A stretch of 64,000 nucleotides of DNA from JACVRW01 sp963814095 (GTDB taxonomy: Bacteria > Actinomycetota > Thermoleophilia > Solirubrobacterales > Thermoleophilaceae), in the NCBI GenBank assembly GCA_963814095.1, contig CAWFBT010000016.1:112553-176552 (forward strand), in the 5' to 3' direction. The translations under genes and the position numbers were made by a program. Below the pieces are notes generated by a model that did no database searches, was not told the origin of the DNA, and saw only the letters and a program-made list of their open reading frames with translations. Positions 35,682 to 43,674 of the stretch are shown in pieces; the stretch's first letter is position 1, and every line of letters starts with the position of its first letter.

Positions 35682-35972
35682 ATGCACGTGACGGAGCACA
35701 GACGCACGACACCGGAAGAGGCCCGCGGCGTGGGCGACGCCATCGGTGTCGAGTGGGAGCGGTTCGACCTTGAGCAGTTCCGCGCCGGGATGGACGTCGA
35801 GTACGAGCATGGCTCGCACGATCCACAGACGGATGTGACGGGCGACGACCCGATCATCACCGGCAAGATCGCCCTGGCGCACATGAAGGAGTTTCCGGAC
35901 TACTACGAGCGTCTCGAGCAGATGGAAGAGGAAGCCAAACGCGACTGGGCAGAACGCCAGACGGGTTCATAG
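35682..35972 (+). CDS. DUF5661-family small protein
   Basis: 96 residues from ATG with an AGGAG Shine-Dalgarno. TTPEEARGVGDAIGVEW, then FDLEQFRAGMDVEYEHGSHD, DDPIITGKIALAHMKEFPDY and YERLEQMEEEA match the DUF5661 pattern, whose hallmark is the VE-x-EHG core and conserved D-P-x-x-T-G-K-I-A-x-A-H. Function unknown. Members occur in islands and phage-like regions, which agrees with its place directly after the tRNA integration site. Confidence 0.8.
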   Translation: MHVTEHRRTTPEEARGVGDAIGVEWERFDLEQFRAGMDVEYEHGSHDPQTDVTGDDPIITGKIALAHMKEFPDYYERLEQMEEEAKRDWAERQTGS

Positions 35973-36038
35973 CCCGAAGGCCTGCTGCTTTGAGTCTCGG
36001 CGCGGCGCCGCGCGAGGGGGTCGCTGGTTGGGCGGGCG

Positions 36039-36308
36039 CTAGGCGCCGCCGAACACGATCCCGACGGCGAACACGACGATGCCTGCGAGGGTCACCTGGG
36101 CGATTGACGACCTGACGGTGGTGCCAGGGAACCAGCGCCAGGGGATCCAGGCGATGGCGGGCAGTCGCAGGCGACGTGCGCGGCGCGGGCGCGCCGGCGC
36201 CGTTCGACGGTCGCGGCCGCTGCCTCCTCGAGCTGGCCGCGCCAATAAGCTGCACTCGGACGTCCCCTGCTGACACCGCAACGCGCCCTGCAGAGACCGG
36301 CCGTTCAC
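36039..36308 (-). pseudogene. Possible remnant of a membrane-protein gene
   Basis: The last ~40 codons of this frame give RLPAIAWIPWRWFPGTTVRS followed by one membrane helix (IAQVTLAGIVVFAVGIVFGG). It could be the tail of a vacuolar-iron-transporter-like or other multi-helix protein, but the upstream part is Arg-rich noise. Treated as a weakly supported relic in a ~410-base gap (35,973-36,382) that otherwise shows nothing. Confidence 0.25.
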
Positions 36309-36344
36309 CAGCTCGCCCGCGATTCCCTCGCGTGCGTCAAGCTC

Positions 36345-36382
36345 TTGTTTATGTAGGGACTAAGTGCTGTACAGTCCTCGTC
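36345..36382 (+). promoter_or_regulatory. Putative carH promoter with CarH-like half-repeats, probably leaderless transcript
   Basis: TTGTTT (36,345-36,350) and TACAGT (36,370-36,375) could be -35 and -10 at 19-bp spacing, which would start transcription at about the carH ATG (36,383), giving a leaderless mRNA. The -10 lies within TGTACAGTCCT (36,368-36,378), nearly identical to one unit of the operator downstream of carH; TGTTTATGTAG two 11-bp periods upstream is a weaker match. This suggests autoregulation. Confidence 0.5.
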
Positions 36383-37246
36383 ATGACGGATGACGCGCAG
36401 CACAACCTGCGTATCGGCGAGCTCAGCCGGCGCGTGGGCGTGAGCCCCGAGTTGCTGCGTGCGTGGGAGCGCCGCTACGGCCTGCTTCATCCGGCGCGAA
36501 CCGCTGGTGGGCTGCGTCTCTACTCCGCCGAGGACGAGCGGCGCGTGCGGGCCATGCAGGCGCATGTGGAGAGCGGGCTGTCGGCCGCCGAGGCGGCTCG
36601 GCTGGTCTCCGCCGGCGAGAGCGCCACCGGCGGCGTCGACCAAGGCGATGCCATCCAGCGCGGGGTTAGGGAGTTGCGCGAGGCGCTGGACGCCATTGAC
36701 GCCGACGCGGCGCACGCCGTCCTAGACGGCCTGGTCGCCTCGTTCACGCTCGACACGGTCCTGGCGGGCGTCGTGCTCCCCTACCTGCGCGAGCTCGGCG
36801 AGCGCTGGCAGCGGGGTGAGGCCTCCGTCGCCCAGGAGCACTTCGCCAGCAACCTGCTTCGCGCGCGCCTGCTCGCACTGGCCCGTGGCTGGGAGCGCGG
36901 AGAGGGCCGCATCGCCCTGTTGGCGTGCGCGCCGGGGGAACAGCACGACCTGCCGCTGATCGCCTTCGGACTGGCGCTGCGGAGCCGCGGCTGGAGGATC
37001 GTGTTCCTCGGCGCGGACTCGCCCGCGGCCAGCATCGCCGAGACCGCCGAACGGCTGCGCCCGGCCCTCGTGGTGGTGAGCTCTGTCACCCCGCGCGGCT
37101 TCCGGCGAGAGGCCGACGCATTCGCGGCGCTCGCGCGCGAGCACCGGTTGGTCATCGCCGGCGCCGGGGCCACCGAGAGACTCGCGGAGTCGCTCGGCTC
37201 CTCGCTGCTTCAGGGCGACCCGGTCGTCGCCGCCGGCGCCCTCTAG
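36383..37246 (+). CDS. carH: CarH-type MerR regulator with B12-binding photoreceptor domain
   Basis: 287 residues. N-terminal MerR helix-turn-helix (LRIGELSRRVGVSPELLRAW, then RRYGLLHPARTAGGLRLY). A four-helix B12-capping bundle follows and contains W-x9-EH (WQRGEASVAQEH), the signature of adenosylcobalamin-dependent photoreceptors. The C-terminal Rossmann-like cobalamin domain has E-x-H (GEQHDLPLIAFG), whose His is the expected lower ligand. In studied CarH proteins an AdoCbl-bound tetramer represses in the dark and falls apart in light. The start ATG at 36,383 is chosen because an upstream extension has no MerR similarity. It is followed by a promoter with four 11-bp repeats. Confidence 0.92.
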   Translation: MTDDAQHNLRIGELSRRVGVSPELLRAWERRYGLLHPARTAGGLRLYSAEDERRVRAMQAHVESGLSAAEAARLVSAGESATGGVDQGDAIQRGVRELREALDAIDADAAHAVLDGLVASFTLDTVLAGVVLPYLRELGERWQRGEASVAQEHFASNLLRARLLALARGWERGEGRIALLACAPGEQHDLPLIAFGLALRSRGWRIVFLGADSPAASIAETAERLRPALVVVSSVTPRGFRREADAFAALAREHRLVIAGAGATERLAESLGSSLLQGDPVVAAGAL

Positions 37247-37355
37247 AAGCCCGTTCCGTTCGCAGACAGCGCCCTCGGTCCTGTGCCGACCGGGTCCTTG
37301 CTGCCTCGTAGCAGCGCGGCGCCGCGCCTGTTTTCGGGCGCGGGACCGCTCTACC

Positions 37356-37410
37356 TTGACAAGAGCTATACATGTTCTGTACAGTTGCTGTGCATGTTCG
37401 ATACAGACCC
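37356..37410 (+). promoter_or_regulatory. CarH-type operator (four tandem 11-bp repeats) over a sigma70-like promoter
   Basis: Four contiguous 11-base units: TATACATGTTC (37,367-37,377), TGTACAGTTGC (37,378-37,388), TGTGCATGTTC (37,389-37,399) and GATACAGACCC (37,400-37,410). They share a T-x-x-ACA/GCA core in each unit. TTGACA (37,356-37,361) and TACAGT (37,380-37,385) form a -35/-10 pair at 18-bp spacing, so a protein on the repeats would block RNA polymerase. Tandem 11-bp direct repeats overlapping the -35 region are the known architecture of CarH operators (Thermus). The gene served is the DUF378-fasciclin pair. Confidence 0.78.
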
Positions 37411-37425
37411 AATAGGAGGAAGCAC

Positions 37426-37668
37426 GTGAAGGCGCTCAACGCGCTCGCGGTCGCACTTGTGATCGTCGGCGGGCTCAACTGGGGCCTCGTCGCGCTCGCC
37501 GAGTTCGACCTGGTCGCATGGCTCGTCGGACTGGACTTCGGCGAGACCAACGCCGCCAGCCGCATCGTCTACGGGCTCGTCGGACTCGCCGCCGTATACG
37601 GCATCACGCAGCTCGCGAGTCGCGAGACCAGCATCGGCGGAGCTCGCTCCGCCTCAACCCAGGGATGA
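37426..37668 (+). CDS. DUF378 small membrane protein
   Basis: 80 residues from GTG with a TAGGAGGAAG Shine-Dalgarno. VKALNALAVALVIVGGLNWG, then VYGLVGLAAVYGI: two membrane helices with the GGLNWG motif typical of DUF378 (YuzA-like). Function unknown. First gene after the CarH-type operator, 11 bases ahead of the fasciclin gene, hence probably light-responsive (inference). The longer upstream frame runs through the operator and is not coding. Confidence 0.9.
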   Translation: MKALNALAVALVIVGGLNWGLVALAEFDLVAWLVGLDFGETNAASRIVYGLVGLAAVYGITQLASRETSIGGARSASTQG

Positions 37669-37679
37669 AAGGAACTCCA

Positions 37680-38195
37680 ATGCGAAAGCTGATACTCCCC
37701 ATCGTCGTCCTCGTCGTCGCGCTTGCGACGGCGGCCGTCGCCCTCGGCGGTAACGACTCCCAAACGACGGCCGAGCCGGCCGCCAAGAAGAATATCGTCC
37801 GGACCGCCGTTGCGGCGGGCGACTTCGACACGCTCGTGTCGCTCGTCAAGAGCGCCGGGCTCGCCAAGACGCTGTCGGGCAAGGGACCGTTCACGGTCTT
37901 CGCGCCGACCGACGCGGCGTTCAAGAAGGTCCCCGCGAGCACGCTCGAGGCGCTGGGGCAGGACCGCGCCGCTCTGCGGAACGTGCTCCTCTACCACGTG
38001 GCCGCGGGCCGCTATCCGGCGAAGCGGGTCGTCAAGCAGAACTCGATCGAGACGCTGGCGGGCCCGCGCCTGAAGGTCAGCGTCCGCAAGGGCACCGTCC
38101 GCGTGGGTGGCGCCCGGGTCGTTCAGGCGGACGTGCGCGCCTCAAACGGAGTGATCCACGCGATCAATCGCGTCCTCATCCCGCCGCAGCAGTAG
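37680..38195 (+). CDS. Secreted fasciclin-domain protein
   Basis: 171 residues from ATG with AAAGGA upstream. Signal peptide (LILPIVVLVVALATAAVAL) then one FAS1 domain: FDTLVSLVKSAGLAKTLSG, the H1 motif GPFTVFAPTDAAFKKVP, LLYHVAAGRYPAKRV, and the H2 motif ASNGVIHAINRVLIPP. FAS1 domains mediate adhesion and in some bacteria bind carotenoid or other lipid-like ligands. Co-transcribed with DUF378 under the CarH-type operator. Ends before a strong bidirectional terminator. Confidence 0.92.
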   Translation: MRKLILPIVVLVVALATAAVALGGNDSQTTAEPAAKKNIVRTAVAAGDFDTLVSLVKSAGLAKTLSGKGPFTVFAPTDAAFKKVPASTLEALGQDRAALRNVLLYHVAAGRYPAKRVVKQNSIETLAGPRLKVSVRKGTVRVGGARVVQADVRASNGVIHAINRVLIPPQQ

Positions 38196-38693
38196 GCGCG
38201 GCCTCCTCGCAAAACCGGCCCCCGGGCGCATCACGGCGCCCGGGGGCTCTTACATGGGCCGCTTCGAGCGCTTCCGCAGCAGCGATCGTCGCAGCGACGA
38301 GCTCGGTGACGCCGGCGAGCATGCTGATGAGCACGACCATCAGTGATGCGCTGAGCGAGTACTCCCACCAGCGCGCCGGATTGATCCCGCGAGCGACGTT
38401 GGCCTCGTACCAGCGGCGCGGCCGTCCGGCGCTCAGGGTCAGGAGGTCGATCGCGGCGAGCAGCAGGAACGCGGCGACCAGCCAGTCGATCCGTAGGCTG
38501 CCGAGGCTGGCGCTGTCGTATCCGCCTGCGCCGGGCGACCCGGTCAGAAACGTTGCGGTGACAGGCAACGAGACGTCGGCGGCGAACGCGAGCAGAGCGA
38601 GCGCCTGCACGGCGTGCGCGCCGCCGACGAGCAGGTTCAGACGGCGCAGCCTCGCCGCGGCGGGGGTGTCGAGCGGCCGAGCGGATGCGACAT
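38176..38693 (-). pseudogene. Heliorhodopsin gene, truncated and frameshifted
   Basis: The frame encodes LRRLNLLVGGAHAVQALALL, FAADVSLPVTATFLTGSPGA, AAFLLLAAIDLL and NPARWWEYSLSASLMVVLIS, matching helices A-C of heliorhodopsins (the published 48C12 protein has ALANDFALPMTGTYLNGPPG and NIFRWVEYSLSSSVMIVLIA). Homology stops in helix D at the fasciclin terminator, so helices E-G, including the retinal-binding Lys, are missing. An ATG at 38,693 (MSHPLGRSTPPPRRG) is in a different frame, joined by a shift near 38,655. The product cannot bind retinal. It lies tail-to-tail with the CarH-controlled operon and 54 bases from terC. Confidence 0.8.
38219..38246. terminator. Strong bidirectional terminator hairpin
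   Basis: CCCCCGGGCGC (38,219-38,229) and GCGCCCGGGGG (38,236-38,246) form an 11-bp perfect stem with a 6-base loop, with AAAA on one side and CTCTT on the other. Ends the fasciclin operon and lies inside the tail of the truncated heliorhodopsin gene on the opposite strand, marking where that gene was cut. Confidence 0.8.
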
Positions 38694-38747
38694 GTCAGGC
38701 ATACGGTGCGGGCGCCGCGCGCGGATGCTCGTTGACGGCCGCCACGC

Positions 38748-39758
38748 TCATCGTGCTGTCGCCCGTTCCGGGTCGCGCTCGGGGTGGGCGCGCAGCGAGC
38801 CGGCATGGGCTCTGGCGCTGGGGTCGCTGCGGGCCTTGATGACGCTGGCCACGGTGGTGATGAAGAGCACGACAGCGATCACGGCGAGCGAGGTGGTGGT
38901 GGCGATCTCGGGCACGCCGTCGTCTTGGAGGTGGCCCCAGTGCAGGACGAGCTTGATGCCGATGAAGGCGAGGATGATCGACAGGCCGGTGGAGAGGTAG
39001 ACGAGCCGGTCGAGCAGGCCGGTGACGAGGAAGTACAGGGCGCGCAGGCCGAGCAGGGCGAAGGCGTTGGCGGCGAAGACGATGAAGGTCTCGTCGGTGA
39101 CGCCGAAGACGGCAGGGATCGAGTCCAGCGCGAACAGCAGGTCGGTTGAGCCGATCGCGATGAGCACGAGGAACAGCGGCGTGAACATGCGCCGGCCTTC
39201 GATCCGGGCGAGCAGCTTGCCGCTGTGGTAGTCGTCGGTGAGCGGCAGGCGCTTGCGGGCGAAGGTCACGAGCGCGTTGTCGTCGACGGAGGGGTCTTGG
39301 TCGCGGTGGCGGAACAGCTGAATGGCGGTGCCGATGAGCAGCAGCCCGAAGATGAGGAACATGAACGAGAACGCGGCCAGCAGCGCGGCGCCGAGGGCGA
39401 TGAAGATCACGCGCAGCACGAGCGCGAGCACGATGCCGACGATCAGCACCTTCTGTTGGTGCTCGGCTGGGACGGCGAAGGTGGTCATGATGACCACGAA
39501 GACGAAGAGGTTGTCGACCGACAGGCTCTTCTCGACGATGTAGCCGGCGAAGTACTCGCCGCCGAGGCCCCACCCGGCGATCGAGGCGAACACGAGCCCG
39601 AAGGCGATCGCGACGGCGATGTAGAAGATCGACCAAATGACCGCCTCGCGGAAGCCCACCTGGTGGGGTCGGGTGATGGCGAGCGTGAGGTCGATCGCGA
39701 GCAGCACGAGCACGAGCCCGCCCGTTAGCCCCCACCCGGTGATCGTCACGTCAAGCAT
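38748..39758 (-). CDS. terC: TerC-family integral membrane protein
   Basis: 336 residues with about nine membrane helices. FAGYIVEKSLSVDNLFVFVV and LLFALDSIPAVFGVTDETFI are the two acidic TerC signatures that line the metal path. Family members export Mn2+ or support metal loading of secreted proteins and tellurite resistance. The C-terminal ~35 residues are hydrophilic and basic. Stand-alone within the island; no yybP-ykoY-like riboswitch seen upstream. Intact, in contrast to its neighbour. Confidence 0.93.
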   Translation of the reverse strand: MLDVTITGWGLTGGLVLVLLAIDLTLAITRPHQVGFREAVIWSIFYIAVAIAFGLVFASIAGWGLGGEYFAGYIVEKSLSVDNLFVFVVIMTTFAVPAEHQQKVLIVGIVLALVLRVIFIALGAALLAAFSFMFLIFGLLLIGTAIQLFRHRDQDPSVDDNALVTFARKRLPLTDDYHSGKLLARIEGRRMFTPLFLVLIAIGSTDLLFALDSIPAVFGVTDETFIVFAANAFALLGLRALYFLVTGLLDRLVYLSTGLSIILAFIGIKLVLHWGHLQDDGVPEIATTTSLAVIAVVLFITTVASVIKARSDPSARAHAGSLRAHPERDPERATAR

Positions 39759-40448
39759 CGCGCACTCGTTTGCTGTCGGTGGTTGGCGACGTCACCGGCG
39801 TTCTGCAGTGGCACGGCGCCCCGCGGGGCCGCGTCGCGCGGTCGGGGTGGATCGGCCGCGCGGCGCTGTGTCAGTCTCCATGAGGGCGAGGATGGCAAAC
39901 GCCAGTCTGGCGCCGACCGCTGAACTGGAGCGCGTTCTGGTGCCAGCTCGAAATCCTGCCGACCCACGCCGTGGCCATGGCCCTCGTACGCGGTGATCGC
40001 CAGCTCTTCCTAGTCTCCCAACCAGAGAACGTGACGCGGGGAGTGTCGATGCCGCGTGGGAGCTTTGCACGCGGACGCCGCCACGTGCGAGAACTCTCGA
40101 AAACTCTTGCAAATTGCGCACGATGTGTGGCACGCCAAGCTGCCGTTCATCCAGCGGATCCCCTAACGGGACGGCCGCCACTTCGCTAGGACACAACTAG
40201 AGCGCGCCGCTCGCTGCCCGTAGCGCGCCTGGTTTGGCCAATGCGAGCGCGGCTCCCCGGCGTCGTCTCACTCTCGCAATGCGCGAAGAGCAGAAGCCGA
40301 GTCGCACGTCTGGCACGAAGGATGCGTCGGGCCGAGATCTGGGCACGAGGCCGCTTCTGCTGCCCAAATCGAACTAATCGGCGGTGATCCCCGCCTATCG
40401 GCGCTTCGCCCTAACGCGACATAGAGCGGCAGGCGCTGCTCTGTGGAG
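39759..40448. other. Gene-free stretch before the second tRNA-Ala copy
   Basis: About 690 bases with no reading frame resembling a protein and frequent stops in all frames. No clear hairpins or promoters were recognised. It leads up to the partial tRNA copy at 40,449 and probably represents decayed island DNA. Confidence 0.5.
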
Positions 40449-40558
40449 ATCGCACCAGGAGGTCGCCGGTTCGAGTCCGGCTAGCTCCATCAGAAGTCCC
40501 TGCAACGCGGCTGCTTCTTCGCGCTGGCGGCGGCGCTACGGCTGGCCGCGTGCGGCTA
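40449..40558 (+). repeat. Partial tRNA-Ala(CGC) copy plus downstream flank (att-like repeat 2)
   Basis: Bases 40,449-40,490 repeat the anticodon-loop-to-3'-end half of the tRNA at 35,157 with two differences. The next ~70 bases also match the flank of that tRNA (35,230-35,300), including a CCCTGCAA box. There is no D-arm or 5' acceptor strand, so it is not a functional tRNA. Read as the scar between two integrated elements. Confidence 0.85.
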
Positions 40559-40732
40559 GTCAACTCTCGGTCAACTTCATGTCCGGAGGCACCGCTCGCG
40601 GCGAGGGTCGCGATCCCAGGCAAGGAGGATTGCGATGGGATCGAGCGCCCCCGGCCGCGTTCGCGTCGAGCGCGGCATCTACCGCCAGTCGAACGGCAAG
40701 TTCGCGGAAGAGCGTCCTCCGGCCTTGTCCGT

Positions 40733-41060
40733 CATCGGTCGAGCGCGACACGAACGAGCGCCTGATTTCCCGTGCGCGTCGCGACGGCATGACCGGTTCG
40801 CCGGCGCCCGCGAAACAATCAGCTCGACCGGCGCGCCCTGCCCGTAAGGCTTCGCCACCACACCTTGCGGTCGGGCGAGCCGACGGTGATCGTCACCCGA
40901 AGATCGACCATCTCGTAGCCGACCGGGATCGTGTAGCGACGGCCGCTGCGCCGGCCGGTGTAGGTGATCAGGGCGAGCCGCCGACTCGCCAGCCAGTGCA
41001 GCGGCGAGCGGATCAGAACCTGAGGAGTGGATTAATGGCGCGGTTCAGGATGGCGAAGCC
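40733..41060 (-). pseudogene. Decayed deazaflavin-nitroreductase-like (DUF385) gene
   Basis: On the minus strand, pieces in different frames align with the intact gene at 58,881: INPLLR, SPLHWLASRRLALITYTG, RRSGRRYTIPVGYEMVD, RKVWWRSLTG, GAPVELIV and GRRRTGHAVATRTGNQAL, ending at a TGA (40,733-40,735). At least three frameshifts. The family uses F420 or related deazaflavin cofactors. Non-functional relic just inside the second island. Confidence 0.6.
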
Positions 41061-41087
41061 GCTGTGTCCGGTCGCCACCGGCCGAGG

Positions 41088-41867
41088 CTACTGTGCCTGC
41101 ACCGTCCGCAGCGGGGCACGAGACGCGGGTGACCCGCGGTCACCCTCGGCTTGCTCGGCGCGCTCCTTGATCCCGAGCAGCATCCGCCGTTCCATCAGGA
41201 AGTGCGGTATCTCCATCAGCAGCCCGTATGCCACGGCACCCACGCCGCGCGGGACGCCGCCGCGGGCGATCAGGCGGGTTCGGTCCCTCCCAAGAGGCGC
41301 CAGGGCGAACGTACCCCAGCCCTCGAGCGCAAGCGCGCGTTTGGGTTCGAACATGCTCACCCTCAGCCCGCCCGCCGGATGCAGTTGGACGGTTTCGCCC
41401 AGCCCGCGATGCTGCCACTCCGGATGGATGCGATCGGCGTTCTGCATCTGGCAGCCGGCGAGGTTCTCGAGCCACTCGTAGCTGTAGAAGCCACCGCGAT
41501 CCTGGCCGAGCTGGGCGAGCCAGGGCCACACCTCCTCTACCGGTGCCTCGATTGTCACTGCGTGGAGGATCCGGGTCCCGTCCTTGGGAAGCAGCTCATC
41601 GCCCGGCAGCGGGCGCTTCTCGTCCTCCGGTTCGGTGCCCCAACGCAGGTGCCACGGCCTGATCACAAGCGCATACAGCGCCGTCGCGGCCGTGCCGAAC
41701 AGCGCCAGCGGCGGGGGCCGGCGGAGGGACACGACGGCGCGGGCGACGGCAACAGTGCTCGCCGCGGCGGCGGCGGCGAGAGCGATCGACCCGCCGAGCA
41801 TCACGCCGAAGGCCCGCATAGCCTCCAGCGGCCGTAGGGGGCGGGTCTTGACGAGACCGCCTTCCAT
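41088..41867 (-). CDS. Membrane-anchored SRPBCC-like protein
   Basis: 259 residues. Two hydrophobic N-terminal segments (MLGGSIALAAAAAASTVAVA and LALFGTAATALYALVI) precede a START/SRPBCC-like domain: ILHAVTIEAPVEEVWPWLAQ, then GQDRGGFYSYEWLENLAG. This latter motif is common in actinobacterial SRPBCC proteins. Likely binds a hydrophobic ligand at the membrane; function unknown. It follows a gene of similar character by 11 bases, so the two form an operon. Confidence 0.72.
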   Translation of the reverse strand: MEGGLVKTRPLRPLEAMRAFGVMLGGSIALAAAAAASTVAVARAVVSLRRPPPLALFGTAATALYALVIRPWHLRWGTEPEDEKRPLPGDELLPKDGTRILHAVTIEAPVEEVWPWLAQLGQDRGGFYSYEWLENLAGCQMQNADRIHPEWQHRGLGETVQLHPAGGLRVSMFEPKRALALEGWGTFALAPLGRDRTRLIARGGVPRGVGAVAYGLLMEIPHFLMERRMLLGIKERAEQAEGDRGSPASRAPLRTVQAQ

Positions 41868-41878
41868 GCACGCCTCGG

Positions 41879-42499
41879 CTACGCGTCCCGGTCGCCCTCG
41901 GCCGCGTGCCGTGCCGAGTTGAGCAGGGCGCCGACGAGGATGTGCGCTCCCGAGCCGACGCCGAACGTCCAGTAGCGGCGGAACGAGCGGCGCGCTTGCT
42001 CGTCGGTGGTCGCGGTGCGCATAAGGCCGGAGAGCAGCGTCTTGTTCGCATCGAGCTCGCGGGCCGAGAGGTTGTAGACCGTCTTGGCGAACCCGGGCTC
42101 GTCGAACTCGCGGAACTGGTCCGCGCTTGTGATCCGCGCGAACTCGATCGCCGGCCGCCAGAACTTGCCGACGAGCCCCAATGCGATCTCCTCGCCCGGG
42201 CGATCGCCGAGCAAGATCCAGCCGCCCTCGTACATCGGGATCGAGGGCAGATCCCGGAGCCGCATCGACTCCGGCGGCTTCGCCGGCCGCTCGCCGTGGA
42301 GGAGGTGGCCGATGACCTCCGGCAGCATCCGCAGCGCGCCGAGCATCCCCACCACCGGGGCCTCCCGCCCCAGCTTCAGCAGGTCGACGTCGAGCAGCGC
42401 TCGCCAGGCCGTCTCCCGATCGGCGTCGGCCACCGTCGCGACGGCATCGGAGACGTCGTAGATGGGCAGGAAGTCGTCGGCGAGCTCGAAGTCGGCCAT
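41879..42499 (-). CDS. Conserved hypothetical protein (SRPBCC/DUF2867-like)
   Basis: 206 residues from ATG at 42,499; the longer frame upstream is antisense to the divergent gene. DRETAWRALLDVDLLKLG, GWILLGDRPGEEIALGLVG, KFWRPAIEF and FDEPGFAKTVYNLSARELD resemble the ligand-pocket strands of polyketide-cyclase-like proteins. The late stretch TRARR-like FRRYWTFGVGSGAHILVG could be a membrane-proximal helix. No catalytic residues obvious. Pairs with the downstream membrane SRPBCC gene. Confidence 0.68.
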   Translation of the reverse strand: MADFELADDFLPIYDVSDAVATVADADRETAWRALLDVDLLKLGREAPVVGMLGALRMLPEVIGHLLHGERPAKPPESMRLRDLPSIPMYEGGWILLGDRPGEEIALGLVGKFWRPAIEFARITSADQFREFDEPGFAKTVYNLSARELDANKTLLSGLMRTATTDEQARRSFRRYWTFGVGSGAHILVGALLNSARHAAEGDRDA

Positions 42500-42526
42500 C
42501 CTCGCAGGGCAGCGTACGCTGCCGGG

Positions 42527-43087
42527 ATGGCGACGGTCGACCTGTACTGGTTGCCGCTCGGCGCGGGCGGGCACTTCGTCAGGCTCAACGGCCGTCTGTA
42601 CGAGGCACTGGCGGCCCGCCTGCAACGCCGCCGCGCGTACGACCTCTACCACTCCGCGCTGCAAGTCGAACTCCCAGAGGGAACGTTCGTGATCGAGCAG
42701 GCGCCGGTACACGACTGGAGCGGCAAGGACCGGGGAGTCGTCGCAGAAGGCGCCGTCGGCACTCTGTGGGCGGGCCGCTTCAGAATCTTCCGCTACGAGA
42801 TCCGTCTCTGGCGCGGCGGGCACATCCCCGACGTCGCGGAGGCCGTGGACAGCCCGCGGCCACTGACCAACGACGAACCGCGCGCGCGCCGCGTACTCGA
42901 CGCCGTCCACCAAGTCCCGACTCCCGTCTGGGGCCGCGACGAGCTAGCCACGGGTGAAATGTGGAACTCGAACTCGGTGATCGCGTGGACGCTCGCGCGA
43001 AGCGGGATAGACACCGAGTCAATTCAGCCCCCGGCAGGCGGACGCGCGCCTGGCTGGCAAGCCGGACTTGTGGTTGCGCGTCGATAG
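42527..43087 (+). CDS. Conserved hypothetical protein
   Basis: 186 residues from ATG. Starts DLYWLPLGAGGHFVRLNG, then FVIEQAPVHDWSGKDRGVVA and a late GEMWNSNSVIAWTLARSGID. The WNSNS motif and a His in APVHDW might belong to a papain-like or LRAT-like fold, but the assignment is uncertain. Divergent from the gene at 42,499 with only 27 bases between starts, so promoters overlap. The following 250 bases (43,088-43,338) show no gene. Confidence 0.68.
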   Translation: MATVDLYWLPLGAGGHFVRLNGRLYEALAARLQRRRAYDLYHSALQVELPEGTFVIEQAPVHDWSGKDRGVVAEGAVGTLWAGRFRIFRYEIRLWRGGHIPDVAEAVDSPRPLTNDEPRARRVLDAVHQVPTPVWGRDELATGEMWNSNSVIAWTLARSGIDTESIQPPAGGRAPGWQAGLVVARR

Positions 43088-43338
43088 ACGGCCGACGACG
43101 TAAGCGTTCTCGCCCTCTGCTTGCTCTGATCGCCCACTGGGGCCGCGATCGGTCGCGATCCGGCATGGAGAGCGCGGCGTAGCCCAGGCGCCGAGGACGA
43201 TCTTACTCGCGGGTTCCAGCATCAGCAGTACCGGGCGACGGGTCGCTGCGCGGAGAAGAGCTCGCCGGGTGAAGCGCCAACTCTCGGCGGTCCGGGGCCC
43301 AGCCGCATGGAGGTAAAGGCAGCCTGTCGTGGCGTGAC

Positions 43339-43662
43339 TCAGTCGCGCGCACGGCGTAGCAGTAGCGCCAGGCCCAGTACGGCCAGGGTCAGCTGTGCCA
43401 GCACTCGGCTCAGGTCGACGGCGGGCCGCCATTTGACCTCGTCGCCCCTGATTACGTATGCGCGCACAGAACGGGCGGCTATGCCGAACCCGCCGCCGCC
43501 GGAGCCGCCGCCGTTGGGGTCCTCGCCGCCGCCGGCGCCGCCGCCCCCGGCGACCTGCGCCGCCGGGAGCTCCGTCACGCCGTTTCGCTCGTAGGGCTCG
43601 CCGTAGACGCGCCGCACGGTAACCGCGTCCTGCGCCTTGGCGATTGTCTCTGCATAGTCCAT
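43339..43662 (-). CDS. GerW/YtfJ-family protein
   Basis: 107 residues. TVRRVYGEPYERNGVTELPA, a Gly-rich stretch, FGIAARSVRAYVIRGDEVKW and RPAVDLSRVL define the GerW (sporulation YtfJ) family, followed by one C-terminal hydrophobic segment (LTLAVLGLALLL). In Bacillus it acts in spore germination, but the family is widespread in non-sporulating actinobacteria with unknown role. Located 12 bases downstream of the M28 peptidase gene, same strand, so one operon. Confidence 0.85.
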   Translation of the reverse strand: MDYAETIAKAQDAVTVRRVYGEPYERNGVTELPAAQVAGGGGAGGGEDPNGGGSGGGGFGIAARSVRAYVIRGDEVKWRPAVDLSRVLAQLTLAVLGLALLLRRARD

Positions 43663-43674
43663 CTGCGATTCCTC

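Noticed and set aside
35168..35884. Minus-strand frame ending in MELAGLEPAASWVRSRR-like sequence
   Set aside because: This is the antisense translation of tRNA-Ala, a well-known spurious annotation.
36176..36382. N-terminal extension of carH
   Set aside because: Arg/Pro-rich and outside the MerR domain; the proposed promoter overlaps it.
39759..39860. Mn2+ (yybP-ykoY) riboswitch upstream of terC
   Set aside because: No conserved loop sequences or paired stems of that class could be found by eye.
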